The notes under the pieces: model-generated
The model's database searches: none
Seen by the model: the letters and a program-made list of their open reading frames with translations, nothing else
What the model was told of the DNA's origin: nothing
Source: an uncultured Fusicatenibacter sp.
Lineage (GTDB): Bacteria; Bacillota; Clostridia; Lachnospirales; Lachnospiraceae
Assembly (NCBI GenBank): GCA_902493585.1
Contig: CABUPZ010000062.1
Coordinates: 1 to 13,836 of the forward strand
Direction: 5' to 3'
DNA length: 13,836 bases
Made by a program: the position numbers and the translations under genes
Shown here: positions 6,927-13,755 of the stretch, one piece after another
Position numbering within the stretch: position 1 is the first letter of the stretch
Layout: every line of letters begins with the position of its first letter

Positions 6927-7259
6927 ATGGCAAGGGCAAAGTTTCAGACGCTGACGGAACAGATGTTTTATATTCTTCTTTGTCTTCGGGAAGAGTGCTG
7001 CGGGATGGACATCATGGCGAAGGTCAGTGAGATCACAGAGGAGCGTGTAAAGGTGGGACCGGGAACGCTGTACCATCTGCTCGAACAGTTTTCGGATGCC
7101 GGGATGATCGAAGAGACGAAGGTGGACGGAAGAAAGAGGAGCTATCTTCTCACGGAGAGCGGAAAGGAGCTTCTGCAGGCAGAATATGAGCGGATCTGCA
7201 GGCAGGCGGCGGATTACCGGAGGTATATGGAGGGGAAGGAAATCTATGAAGAACGGTAA
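6927..7259 (+). CDS. PadR-family transcriptional repressor
   Basis: The product is 110 residues with the PadR winged-helix fold. It starts MARAKFQTLTEQMFYILLCL, has the recognition region VGPGTLYHLLEQFSDAGMIEE (about 43-63), then the wing VDGRKRSYLLTESGKELL and a short C-terminal dimerisation helix. The ATG at 6927 fits the family N-terminus; an ATG three codons earlier is too close to AAGGA. The gene is preceded by a strong promoter full of inverted repeats, which points to autoregulation. Its end overlaps the start of the DUF2812 gene by 14 bases. PadR-DUF2812 pairs are common in Firmicutes, and the PadR likely controls that partner. Confidence 0.92.
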   Translation: MARAKFQTLTEQMFYILLCLREECCGMDIMAKVSEITEERVKVGPGTLYHLLEQFSDAGMIEETKVDGRKRSYLLTESGKELLQAEYERICRQAADYRRYMEGKEIYEER

Positions 7260-7899
7260 GCTTGAGTTGGCAATGTATTATTTTTTTGATCGTACATGGC
7301 TGGAGAGACATTTTGAACGTATGGCGCGGAAAGGCTGGGCGCTCGACCGGATGGGAATTTTTTGGCATTATCATCGGATTGAGCCCAGGACACTTCACTA
7401 TGCCATCAGCTATTTTACAGGAGGGGGCTATTATGAACCGCCGTCGGAAGGGGAGATTACATTTGAGGAATACTGTGCGGAAGCAGGATGGGAGCTTCCT
7501 GTTTCTGATTATTTACAGTCGCTCCATACACAGAGCAGCCTTTTTCTGTCACAGCTGACGGCAGAGCAGATTCCGGAAGAGTCGTGGCAGGAGGAAGAAG
7601 GAGAGCCGTTTTATCTGCAGTATGTGCTGACGAAAGTGCAGGCGGGCTTCCTGTATGATCTGACCAGAGATTCCATGATGAAAGCTTACAGCGGCGAGCA
7701 GGGTTGGCAGGAATCACAGGAATGGAATCTTTCGGATGGAACGGTGGAGCAGGTCTACGAAACTTCTGTACAGGAAGCGTCGTTTCCATTGAACCGATAC
7801 ATCGTTTGTATGGGAGACAGGGTTCTGAAAATTGACCTGAGCTTTGTACCGGACAGCCGTCAGCAGGAGACCATTGTAAATATTCTGGAAGCAGTCTGA
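7246..7899 (+). CDS. DUF2812 protein, apparently lacking its central membrane region
   Basis: The product is 217 residues. The first 84 are a typical DUF2812 domain: YYFFDRTWLERHFERMARKGWALDRM, then HYAISYF and EEYCAEAGWEL. Family members I recall continue into several membrane helices and a soluble C-terminal part, about 350-400 residues in all. Here GWEL runs straight into a soluble stretch (DYLQSLHTQSSLFLSQL, LTKVQAGFLYDLT) ending NRYIVCMGDRVLKIDLSF, and no membrane helix remains. I infer an in-frame loss near residue 84 (about base 7497). The function of the family is unknown; genetically it is tied to PadR. The ATG at 7246 is supported by GAAGGA 7 bases upstream and by overlap with padR. 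It may be a decayed but still translated gene. Confidence 0.75.
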   Translation: MKNGKLELAMYYFFDRTWLERHFERMARKGWALDRMGIFWHYHRIEPRTLHYAISYFTGGGYYEPPSEGEITFEEYCAEAGWELPVSDYLQSLHTQSSLFLSQLTAEQIPEESWQEEEGEPFYLQYVLTKVQAGFLYDLTRDSMMKAYSGEQGWQESQEWNLSDGTVEQVYETSVQEASFPLNRYIVCMGDRVLKIDLSFVPDSRQQETIVNILEAV

Positions 7900-7921
7900 A
7901 TGGTTAAAGGGCTGCGTTTGC

Positions 7922-8833
7922 TCAAAAGGCTGGTGGTGTGGCGTCCCCTTTCAAGCCTGTTCGGTACTCCCGCGGCGTACATGCATAGGTTTTGCTGAAA
8001 AGCTCGGAAAAATAGCTCATATGGTGAAAGCCGCAGGCGAGGGCGATTTCTGTGATGCTGTCGGAGGAACGGCGCAGGAGATCGCCGCTGATCTGCAGGC
8101 GGTAAGCGTTGAGAAAGGCGATGGGTGTCTGCTGCATATACCGGCGGAAGATCGCGCAGCATTTGCTGCGGCACACATTTCCTGCTGCGGCAATGTCGTC
8201 CAGTGTGAGCTTCTCCGGGTAATGACGGTAAATATAGGAAACCATTTTTCTCTGGGCGGAGAGATCGCCGGCTTCTTCAGTGGAAGCGGAGGGATGCTTT
8301 GGAGCCAGAAGAGGAAGCGTGTCTGCAAACAGACAGATCAGCAGCCCGATCACTTTCAGTTCCCAGCCGGGCGTCTGTGCGCTGTGAAGTGCCGCGGCAG
8401 TTTTCAGGACATTTGCACTTTCGTTTCCGTCCGCTGTGTCGGAGGAAACAAGGAGATAGTCTGCCGGACAGTCTTCCAGGAGGGGCTGCAGATATTTCTG
8501 GGACAGGCTCCTGTTTTGGGTGACCAGATCCGGGTGGAGAAGGGCGCAGATAAACTGGCAGTCGTCTTCCCGCCGGACGGAATAACCGTAGTGCATCTGG
8601 CGGGGTGTCACCATCAGGCTGTCGCCCGCGCGGAGCGTGATGCGCTGTCCGTTGATGTAATAATTCATGGTTCCCTCGAGAATGTGGATCCACTCCAGGT
8701 CATCGTGCCAGTGGCAGAGCGCCCGTCCGTCCGGATAGCTGGACAGCCGGGCGGTTTTTATATAGAGGGGAACACCTGGACAGTCGTAGTGTACGACTTC
8801 CGAATCTCCTTTCATAACCGTTGTCTGTATCAT
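7922..8833 (-). CDS. AraC-family transcriptional regulator with N-terminal cupin sensor
   Basis: The product is 303 residues and appears intact. The N-terminal half is a cupin sensor with HWHDDLEWIHILEG (41-54) and RAGDSLMVTPRQMHYG (68-83), typical of regulators sensing a small ligand, often a sugar. The C-terminal 100 residues hold the two AraC helix-turn-helix motifs: LTLDDIAAAGNVCRSKCCAIFRR (209-231) and ITEIALACGFHHMSYFSELFSK (260-281), followed by TPREYR. The ATG at 8833 has GAGG 8 bases upstream. The gene is divergent from the MATE/acetyltransferase operon across 196 bases, the usual arrangement for an AraC-type activator and its target. The ligand cannot be told from sequence. Its 3' end lies 22 bases from the convergent DUF2812 gene. 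Confidence 0.93.
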   Translation of the reverse strand: MIQTTVMKGDSEVVHYDCPGVPLYIKTARLSSYPDGRALCHWHDDLEWIHILEGTMNYYINGQRITLRAGDSLMVTPRQMHYGYSVRREDDCQFICALLHPDLVTQNRSLSQKYLQPLLEDCPADYLLVSSDTADGNESANVLKTAAALHSAQTPGWELKVIGLLICLFADTLPLLAPKHPSASTEEAGDLSAQRKMVSYIYRHYPEKLTLDDIAAAGNVCRSKCCAIFRRYMQQTPIAFLNAYRLQISGDLLRRSSDSITEIALACGFHHMSYFSELFSKTYACTPREYRTGLKGDATPPAF

Positions 8834-8856
8834 GTCTGAAACCTCATAAAAATATG

Positions 8857-8888
8857 ATTTTGATAGTAAACAGAGAAAATATTGATAG
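8857..8888 (+). promoter_or_regulatory. Direct repeat pair, candidate AraC-type binding sites
   Basis: ATTTTGATAG (8857-8866) and ATATTGATAG (8879-8888) match at 9 of 10 positions and start 22 bases apart, two helical turns. This is the geometry expected for the two half-sites of an AraC-family dimer. The second copy overlaps the -35 box of the MATE promoter, as at class II activated promoters. Binding is inferred. Confidence 0.5.
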
Positions 8889-8911
8889 AATCTTCACGTT
8901 ACAGATAATAT
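8882..8911 (+). promoter_or_regulatory. Candidate promoter of the MATE/acetyltransferase operon
   Basis: TTGATA (8882-8887) and TAATAT (8906-8911) are separated by 18 bases. The leader to the MATE ATG would be about 110 bases. It contains only small hairpins, such as GTTCTG-CCGG-CGGAAC at 8971-8986, and I recognise no riboswitch. Confidence 0.5.
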
Positions 8912-9029
8912 TATTACATTGTGTATGGAAAGTCAACGCATAGGCAGCAGATGCCTGGGGGTAAATAACAGTTCTGCCGGCGGAACGGTTATCCGTGTGG
9001 GGAGCGAAGAAACAAGGGGAGCGGATGTG

Positions 9030-10400
9030 ATGAGGGAAACAAAAGAAGAGAAAAAGGAATTTTACAGAAAGCTGTTCGCATTGGTTCTGCCGCTGGCGCT
9101 GCAGAATCTTATGACGGCGCTGGTGAGCGCCTCCGACGCACTGATGCTGGGGATGCTGGATCAAACTTCTCTTTCCTCCGTGTCCCTTGCGACGCAGGTA
9201 CAGTTTGTGTTGAACCTGTTTTACGCGGCGCTGACCATTGGAACCACCGTTCTTGCCGCTCAGTATTGGGGAAAAGGCGACCGGGAAGCGGTGGAACGGG
9301 TGCTTGCCATTGCGCTGAAAGGCTCCATGGTGATCTCCCTGGTGTTTTTCCTGGCTGCCTTTTTCTGTCCGCAGCTGCTGATGCGGATTTTCACCAATGA
9401 TCCGGAACTGATTCGGCTGGGACTTCCCTATCTGAGGATTGTCAGCTGGTCTTATCTGTTCATGGGGATTTCGCAGATTTATCTCTGTATTATGAAGAAC
9501 AGTGGGAGAACTATGAGGAGTACAGTGTACGGTTCCTCAGCTATGATACTGAATCTTTTGCTGAATACTTTACTGATTTTCGGATTTCTGGGATTTCCGC
9601 GGATGGAGATTGCCGGAGCCGCTCTGGCGACGACGATCGCCCGGGCGGTGGAGCTGGGACTGGTGTTGGTGGAAAATCTGAGAAAGGATCAGATACGCAT
9701 CCGGATGAGGTATCTTAGGGAGGGAAGTCAGGTACTGCGGAGAGACTTTGTGAAATATACGTCGCCGGTGATGGCAAATGAGCTCGTCTGGGGCTGCGGC
9801 TTTACGATGTTTTCGGTGATCATGGGGCATCTGGGCAGCGACGCGGTGGCGGCGAACTCCATTGCCAACATTGTGAAAAATATTATTTCCTGCATGTGTC
9901 TGGGAATCGGAGCAGGAAGCGGCATTCTTGTAGGAAATGAGCTGGGACGGGGTGCCCTGGAGCGGGCGCGGGAGTACGGCGGCCGTCTCTGCAGGATTTC
10001 CGTGGCGGCGGGAGCTGTTTCCGGAGTGGTGCTGCTTGCCTGCAGCCCGCTGGTGCAGCTTCTGGCGGCGAGTCTTTCGGAACAGGCGCACGAGTATCTT
10101 CGGGTGATGTTGCTGATCTGCGCGTATTATCTGATCGGAAAGGCGGTGAATTCCACGGTGGTTGCCGGTATTTTCTGCGCCGGCGGGGATACGAAATTCG
10201 GACTGCTCTGCGATGCGGTGACTATGTGGGTGATCATCGTGCCGATTGGAATGTTGGCGGCGTTTGTATGGAAGCTGCCCGTGCTGGCGGTTTATTTTCT
10301 GCTGAATCTGGATGAGTTTGTAAAACTGCCGGCGGTATACCGGCACTATAAAAACTGCCGGTGGGTCAGAAACCTGACCAAAGAATCGCAGGGACAATAA
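9030..10400 (+). CDS. MATE-family multidrug/metabolite exporter (first copy)
   Basis: The product is 456 residues, the normal length for a MATE antiporter with 12 membrane helices in two homologous halves. These proteins export organic cations or drugs using a sodium or proton gradient. Recognisable segments are LALQNLMTALVSASDALMLGML near the N-terminus, IGTTVLAAQYWGKGD, and in the second half SPVMANELVWGCGFTMFSVIMG and GAGSGILVGNELGRG. The ATG at 9030 is preceded by AGGGGAG about 9 bases upstream; the open frame starts earlier, at 8919, but that part lacks MATE character and overlaps the leader. The gene heads an operon with the acetyltransferase and is divergent from the AraC regulator. 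The substrate is unknown. Confidence 0.92.
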   Translation: MRETKEEKKEFYRKLFALVLPLALQNLMTALVSASDALMLGMLDQTSLSSVSLATQVQFVLNLFYAALTIGTTVLAAQYWGKGDREAVERVLAIALKGSMVISLVFFLAAFFCPQLLMRIFTNDPELIRLGLPYLRIVSWSYLFMGISQIYLCIMKNSGRTMRSTVYGSSAMILNLLLNTLLIFGFLGFPRMEIAGAALATTIARAVELGLVLVENLRKDQIRIRMRYLREGSQVLRRDFVKYTSPVMANELVWGCGFTMFSVIMGHLGSDAVAANSIANIVKNIISCMCLGIGAGSGILVGNELGRGALERAREYGGRLCRISVAAGAVSGVVLLACSPLVQLLAASLSEQAHEYLRVMLLICAYYLIGKAVNSTVVAGIFCAGGDTKFGLLCDAVTMWVIIVPIGMLAAFVWKLPVLAVYFLLNLDEFVKLPAVYRHYKNCRWVRNLTKESQGQ

Positions 10401-10472
10401 AAAGCTTAAACAGGAAATGGCAAAATAAAGGGCTGACATAAAAATAAAACACAAACATGAGGAGGAAAGCAT

Positions 10473-11093
10473 ATGAACAATCTTGAAAGAAGAGACGCCC
10501 AGATGGCGTACATCTCAGACGAAGCGGTGATGGAGGAACAGAAAGTATGCAGGAGGATCCTGCAGGAGCTGAATACGGTGGACCGCTCGGATTTCGAAAA
10601 GATTGGTCAGCTGGTGAAGCAGCTGTTTGGAAAATCCGAGGGCGCGTTTCTGAACCCGCCGTTTTACTGCGACTATGGTTCTCACATCGAAGTTGGAAAA
10701 AACTTTTTTGCAAATTATAACTGTACCATCATCGACGTAGCAAAAGTAAAGATCGGTGACAACTGCCAGATGGCTCCCAACGTGTCGATCTACACGGCAG
10801 GACATCCGGTGCATCCGGTTTCCAGAAACTCCGCCTATGAGTATGGAATCGAGGTGACCATCGGCGATAACGTATGGATCGGCGGGAATACCGTGATCCT
10901 CCCGGGGGTACATATCGGCAGCAATACCGTGATCGGCGCCGGAAGCGTTGTGACCAAAGACATTCCCGACTGGGTCATTGCAGTAGGAAATCCTTGCAGA
11001 GTGGTCCGTGAGATTACGGAGGCGGACAAACAGTATTATTATAAAGACAGGAAGTTTGATCCGGAAGCATGGGAGGTAATCTCAAAATTATAA
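10473..11093 (+). CDS. Maltose/galactoside-type O-acetyltransferase (hexapeptide repeat family)
   Basis: The product is 206 residues of the LacA/Maa type. It transfers acetyl from acetyl-CoA to a sugar hydroxyl. The N-terminal helical cap is followed by NPPFYCDYGSHIEVGKNFFANYN and left-handed beta-helix repeats (VKIGDNCQMAPNV, VTIGDNVWIGGNTVI, VHIGSNTVIGAGSVV). The catalytic histidine is His111 in YTAGHPVHP, equivalent to His115 of LacA. NPCRVVREI closes the coil. It has a very good ribosome site (GAGGAGG), lies 72 bases after the MATE gene, and no terminator was seen between them, so it is probably cotranscribed. The true acceptor is not known; pairing with exporters suggests a detoxification role, which is inference. 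Confidence 0.92.
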   Translation: MNNLERRDAQMAYISDEAVMEEQKVCRRILQELNTVDRSDFEKIGQLVKQLFGKSEGAFLNPPFYCDYGSHIEVGKNFFANYNCTIIDVAKVKIGDNCQMAPNVSIYTAGHPVHPVSRNSAYEYGIEVTIGDNVWIGGNTVILPGVHIGSNTVIGAGSVVTKDIPDWVIAVGNPCRVVREITEADKQYYYKDRKFDPEAWEVISKL

Positions 11094-11135
11094 GGGAAAA
11101 CGAAAAATTATCCTAGAATCCCTTAAAGAAATAAT

Positions 11136-11164
11136 TTGCATAACCCTTTTCAGAGGCTTATAAT
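11136..11164 (+). promoter_or_regulatory. Strong sigma-A promoter of the second MATE gene
   Basis: TTGCAT (11136-11141) and a perfect TATAAT (11159-11164) are separated by exactly 17 bases. It lies 37 bases upstream of the ATG at 11202, which has AAAGGGGA as its ribosome site. This is the most consensus-like promoter in the window. Confidence 0.85.
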
Positions 11165-11201
11165 ATAATGAGTTGAAGTATGTCAGAAAAGGGGAAATGG
11201 T

Positions 11202-12593
11202 ATGGAAAAAACACAAAAAGAACGTTTATTTGAAGACTATCCAATTCCGAAAGCGGTCGCCTCTCTGGCGATTCCGACGGTGCTCAGCTCGCTGGTCATG
11301 GTGTTGTACAACCTGGCTGACACTTATTTCGTTGGAATGCTGAACAATCCGGTGGAAAATGCCGGAGTTGCCTTGGCTGCGCCAGTGCTTCTGGCGTTTA
11401 ATGCGGTGAACAATCTGTTCGGCGTCGGAAGCTCCAGCCTTATGAGCCGGTCGCTGGGATGTAAGGATTATGAGACAGTGCGCCGCAGTTCCGCTTTTGG
11501 ATTTTACGGCGCACTGTTTTTTGGTATTATCTTTTCGATGTTGTGTACAGCCTTTAAAAATCCGCTGCTTGCGTTGCTCGGTGCGGACGGCACAACGTTT
11601 GGGGCTACGAACGATTATATGTTCTGGACGGTTACGCTGGGGGCGGCACCTGCGATTCTGAACGTTGTTCTTGCCTATATGGTGCGGTCGGAAGGCGCTT
11701 CGATGCATGCCAGCATCGGTACGATGAGCGGGTGCTTCCTGAACATACTTCTGGATCCGATTTTTGTACTCCCGTGGGGATTGGATATGGGAGCGGCGGG
11801 AGCCGGATGCGCGACGTTTATCTCAAACTGTGTGGCATGCTGTTATTTCTTTGTCCTGCTTGCGGTGCGGAGAAAAAGTACCTATATCAGCATTTCTCCC
11901 CGGAAGTTTACACTGGAGAAACGGATTGCCATGTCGGTGTTTGCCGTTGGTATCCCGGCAGCGATCCAGAACCTGCTGAATGTGACCGGAATGACGATCC
12001 TGAACAACTTTACTGCAGCCTACGGAGCGGGCGCGATCGCGGCAATGGGAATCACCCAGAAGGTAAACTCAGTGCCGACCCAGGTTGCGATGGGACTTTC
12101 CCAGGGAATCATGCCCCTGGTCAGCTACAACTATGCGAGCGGCAACAGCAAGCGTATGAAAAAGGCGATTCAGTTTTCGATGAAGATTTCCCTGAGTTTT
12201 CTGGTGGTTGTGGCAGTATTGTTCTTTGCTTTTCCGGGAGTGGTTACACGGCTGTTCATTGCGGATGCGGAAGTTATCGCCTACGGAGAGAAGTTCCTGC
12301 GGGGATTCTCACTGGCAATGCCGTTCCTGGTAGTGGACTTTATGGCAGTCGGTATTTTCCAGGCTGTGGGAATGGGAAAACATGCCCTTGCCTTTGCGCT
12401 GCTGCGTAAGCTTGCACTGGAAATTCCGGCGCTGTTTATCCTGAATTATCTGTTCCCGCTGTACGGGCTTGCTTATGCACAGTTTGTTGCAGAATTCATT
12501 CTCGCGATTGCGGCAGTCATCCAGTTGAAGAAACTGTTTGAACGTCTGAAAAAGAGAGACAGTGCGGCAAAAGCGGAAGCTGCCGCTGAATAA
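11202..12593 (+). CDS. MATE-family exporter (second copy, different subfamily)
   Basis: The product is 463 residues, full length, with 12 predicted membrane helices. The N-terminus reads LFEDYPIPKAVASLAIPTVLSSLVMVLYNLADTYFVG, the pattern of the NorM/VmrA/MepA-like branch. Other family segments are GVGSSSLMSRSLG, VRSEGASMHASIGTMSG, NILLDPIFVLPWG and in the second half TQVAMGLSQGIMPLVSYNYASGN. It ends with a basic and then alanine-rich cytoplasmic tail. It differs clearly from the first MATE gene 0.8 kb upstream, so the two are not a recent duplication. It has its own strong promoter. The esterase-like gene follows after 52 bases and may be cotranscribed. The substrate is unknown. Confidence 0.94.
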   Translation: MEKTQKERLFEDYPIPKAVASLAIPTVLSSLVMVLYNLADTYFVGMLNNPVENAGVALAAPVLLAFNAVNNLFGVGSSSLMSRSLGCKDYETVRRSSAFGFYGALFFGIIFSMLCTAFKNPLLALLGADGTTFGATNDYMFWTVTLGAAPAILNVVLAYMVRSEGASMHASIGTMSGCFLNILLDPIFVLPWGLDMGAAGAGCATFISNCVACCYFFVLLAVRRKSTYISISPRKFTLEKRIAMSVFAVGIPAAIQNLLNVTGMTILNNFTAAYGAGAIAAMGITQKVNSVPTQVAMGLSQGIMPLVSYNYASGNSKRMKKAIQFSMKISLSFLVVVAVLFFAFPGVVTRLFIADAEVIAYGEKFLRGFSLAMPFLVVDFMAVGIFQAVGMGKHALAFALLRKLALEIPALFILNYLFPLYGLAYAQFVAEFILAIAAVIQLKKLFERLKKRDSAAKAEAAAE

Positions 12594-12645
12594 TGGAAAA
12601 CTGGCAGTTCACAGAGTAAAAGATGGAAGATAGGAACGAAGCGGA

Positions 12646-13329
12646 ATGGAGCAGGTAAGAGAACTGAAAAAAGATTCGGTTACGGTAAGGATCCGGGACG
12701 ACGGCTCCGGTCAGGAAAAACCGGTACTCTGGCTTCCTGTTTCTGCGGAACAGGAAAAAGCGCTGGCGGATACCGTGCGGCAGGTAAATGGCCGGTGTGC
12801 GCTGATTACTGTCACAGGGTTTGACTGGAACCGGGATCTCTCTCCGTGGCCTGCGCCGAAAGTGTTTGCACGGGGCGAGGAGTTTCAGGGACGGGCAAAA
12901 GAGTTTCTGGAATTTCTCATCCGGGAACTGCTTCCGGAAGCGGAGGGGTCTCTTGGATTTCCGGTCACGGACCGGGGCCTGCTTGGATACTCCCTGGCCG
13001 GTTTGTTTGCAGTTTACGCGATATATCAGACTCCACTGTTTCAGCGCGTGGGAAGCGTTTCCGGTTCCCTGTGGTTTGACGGATGGGTGAGATACGCAAA
13101 GACTCATTCCGTACAGGGACGTCCCTGCATGTATCTGTCGCTCGGAAGGCAGGAACGCAGCGCCGGAAATCTGCGGATGGCGGCTGTACAGGACTGCACG
13201 GAGGAACTGGCAGGCTGGTGGAACGAACGCTTCCCTGTGATTTATGAACGAAATCCCGGCGGTCATTTTACAGAGCCGGAAAAGAGAATGAGGCGGGCGG
13301 TTGAGTGCCTTCTCGAAATGACACCGTAG
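12646..13329 (+). CDS. Esterase-like alpha/beta hydrolase
   Basis: The product is 227 residues resembling the putative esterase family (Fes/IroE/YbbA type), which hydrolyses esters such as siderophore or acyl esters. The nucleophile is Ser116 in the elbow GYSLAG, followed by the family segment GSVSGSLWFDGW (136-147). His207 in NPGGHF is the likely catalytic histidine, and an acidic residue near SLGRQE (165-170) may be the third member. ITVTGFDWNRDLSPWPAP (54-71) is also typical. There is no signal peptide, so it is probably cytoplasmic. The ATG at 12646 lacks a strong ribosome site (AGGAA about 12 bases upstream, GCGGA directly before), so translation may be weak or coupled. It lies after MATE 2 and before a strong terminator. 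Confidence 0.85.
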   Translation: MEQVRELKKDSVTVRIRDDGSGQEKPVLWLPVSAEQEKALADTVRQVNGRCALITVTGFDWNRDLSPWPAPKVFARGEEFQGRAKEFLEFLIRELLPEAEGSLGFPVTDRGLLGYSLAGLFAVYAIYQTPLFQRVGSVSGSLWFDGWVRYAKTHSVQGRPCMYLSLGRQERSAGNLRMAAVQDCTEELAGWWNERFPVIYERNPGGHFTEPEKRMRRAVECLLEMTP

Positions 13330-13339
13330 AAAGTGGTTC

Positions 13340-13359
13340 TCACAGCCGTATTGCTGTGA
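13340..13359. repeat. Small inverted repeat in the 3' untranslated region of the esterase gene
   Basis: TCACAGC and GCTGTGA form a perfect 7-bp stem around a 6-base loop (CGTATT). No T-run follows, so it is not a terminator by itself; it may be a minor hairpin just before the main terminator. Confidence 0.4.
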
Positions 13360-13369
13360 TGCGTTTATG

Positions 13370-13413
13370 AAAAGCCCGGGGCTTTGCGAAAAAAGCGAAG
13401 CCCCGGGCTTTTT
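13370..13413 (+). terminator. Strong intrinsic terminator of the MATE 2-esterase unit
   Basis: There is a nearly perfect 18-bp stem (AAAGCCCGGGGCTTTGC pairing with GCGAAGCCCCGGGCTTT, with one G-T pair), loop GAAAAAA, then a run of five T. The flanking A-tract gives a shorter T-run on the minus strand too, so it may work in both directions. Confidence 0.92.
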
Positions 13414-13468
13414 GTGTATGAAATTTGGAAAAAAAGAATACAATAAAAATATAGAAAGGAATTTTAAC

Positions 13469-13507
13469 GCCGCTGTGGCGGTTCGTTTGCTGAACCGTCG
13501 CAGCGGC
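13469..13507 (+). other. Strong hairpin in the leader of the 72-residue ORF
   Basis: GCCGCTGTGGCGGTTC (13469-13484) pairs along all 16 positions with GAACCGTCGCAGCGGC (13492-13507), with two G-T pairs and loop GTTTGCT. No T-run follows; instead there is AAGGAG and the ATG of the small ORF 24 bases later. It is more likely a leader or RNA-stability structure than a terminator. A TACAAT at 13439-13444 upstream could be a -10 box, but its -35 is poor. Confidence 0.6.
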
Positions 13508-13531
13508 AGTCTCAGAAGTAAGGAGTGACCA

Positions 13532-13750
13532 ATGGAAGACAGATACTGCGGCAGCGGTGAGAAGGGAGAAAGCTCTGCAGGATGGAAGGCCGAGAAAACC
13601 GCCGCGTGGGAATCACAGGATTATTTTCAGCGGGTGGAGGACCGGGAACAGGAGAAATATCTTGCCGAATGGTGCAGAAAGCATGAGAAAAAGAGCGGAC
13701 ACAAAAGAAGAATTAACGTAGATTTTCCAGGGGAGACATACAGAAATTAA
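13532..13750 (+). CDS. Small highly charged hypothetical protein
   Basis: The product is 72 residues, which I do not recognise. It has no membrane segment or signal peptide. It is rich in Glu, Lys and Arg, with a helical middle (WESQDYFQRVEDREQEKYLAEW) and a basic stretch CRKHEKKSGHKRR, so it is soluble and could bind nucleic acid or a partner; that is only a guess. In favour of it being real are the good ribosome site (AAGGAG, about 7 bases before the ATG), a structured leader, and its isolation between a strong terminator and the window end. The last codons contain AATTAACGTAG, which recurs just after the stop, so the 3' end may have been produced by insertion or duplication. Confidence 0.55.
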   Translation: MEDRYCGSGEKGESSAGWKAEKTAAWESQDYFQRVEDREQEKYLAEWCRKHEKKSGHKRRINVDFPGETYRN

Positions 13751-13755
13751 CGTAG
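13711..13755 (+). repeat. Pair of 11-bp direct repeats around the end of the small ORF
   Basis: AATTAACGTAG occurs at 13711-13721, inside the ORF, and at 13745-13755, across its stop codon, 34 bases apart. Two exact copies of an 11-mer this close are unlikely by chance and may be a footprint of insertion/excision or slippage. Confidence 0.45.

Noticed and set aside
8919..9029. Upstream extension of the first MATE gene
   Set aside because: The extra 37 codons have no MATE character and lie in the leader. The ATG at 9030 has a proper ribosome site and gives the normal family length.
8918..9029. Riboswitch in the MATE leader
   Set aside because: Only small weak hairpins are present, and they do not match the layout of guanidine or other known exporter-linked riboswitches that I can recognise.
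9570..10472. Minus-strand open frame of 300 codons opposite the first MATE gene
   Set aside because: It is a shadow of a full-length membrane transporter; low complexity, no recognisable domain, no ribosome site.
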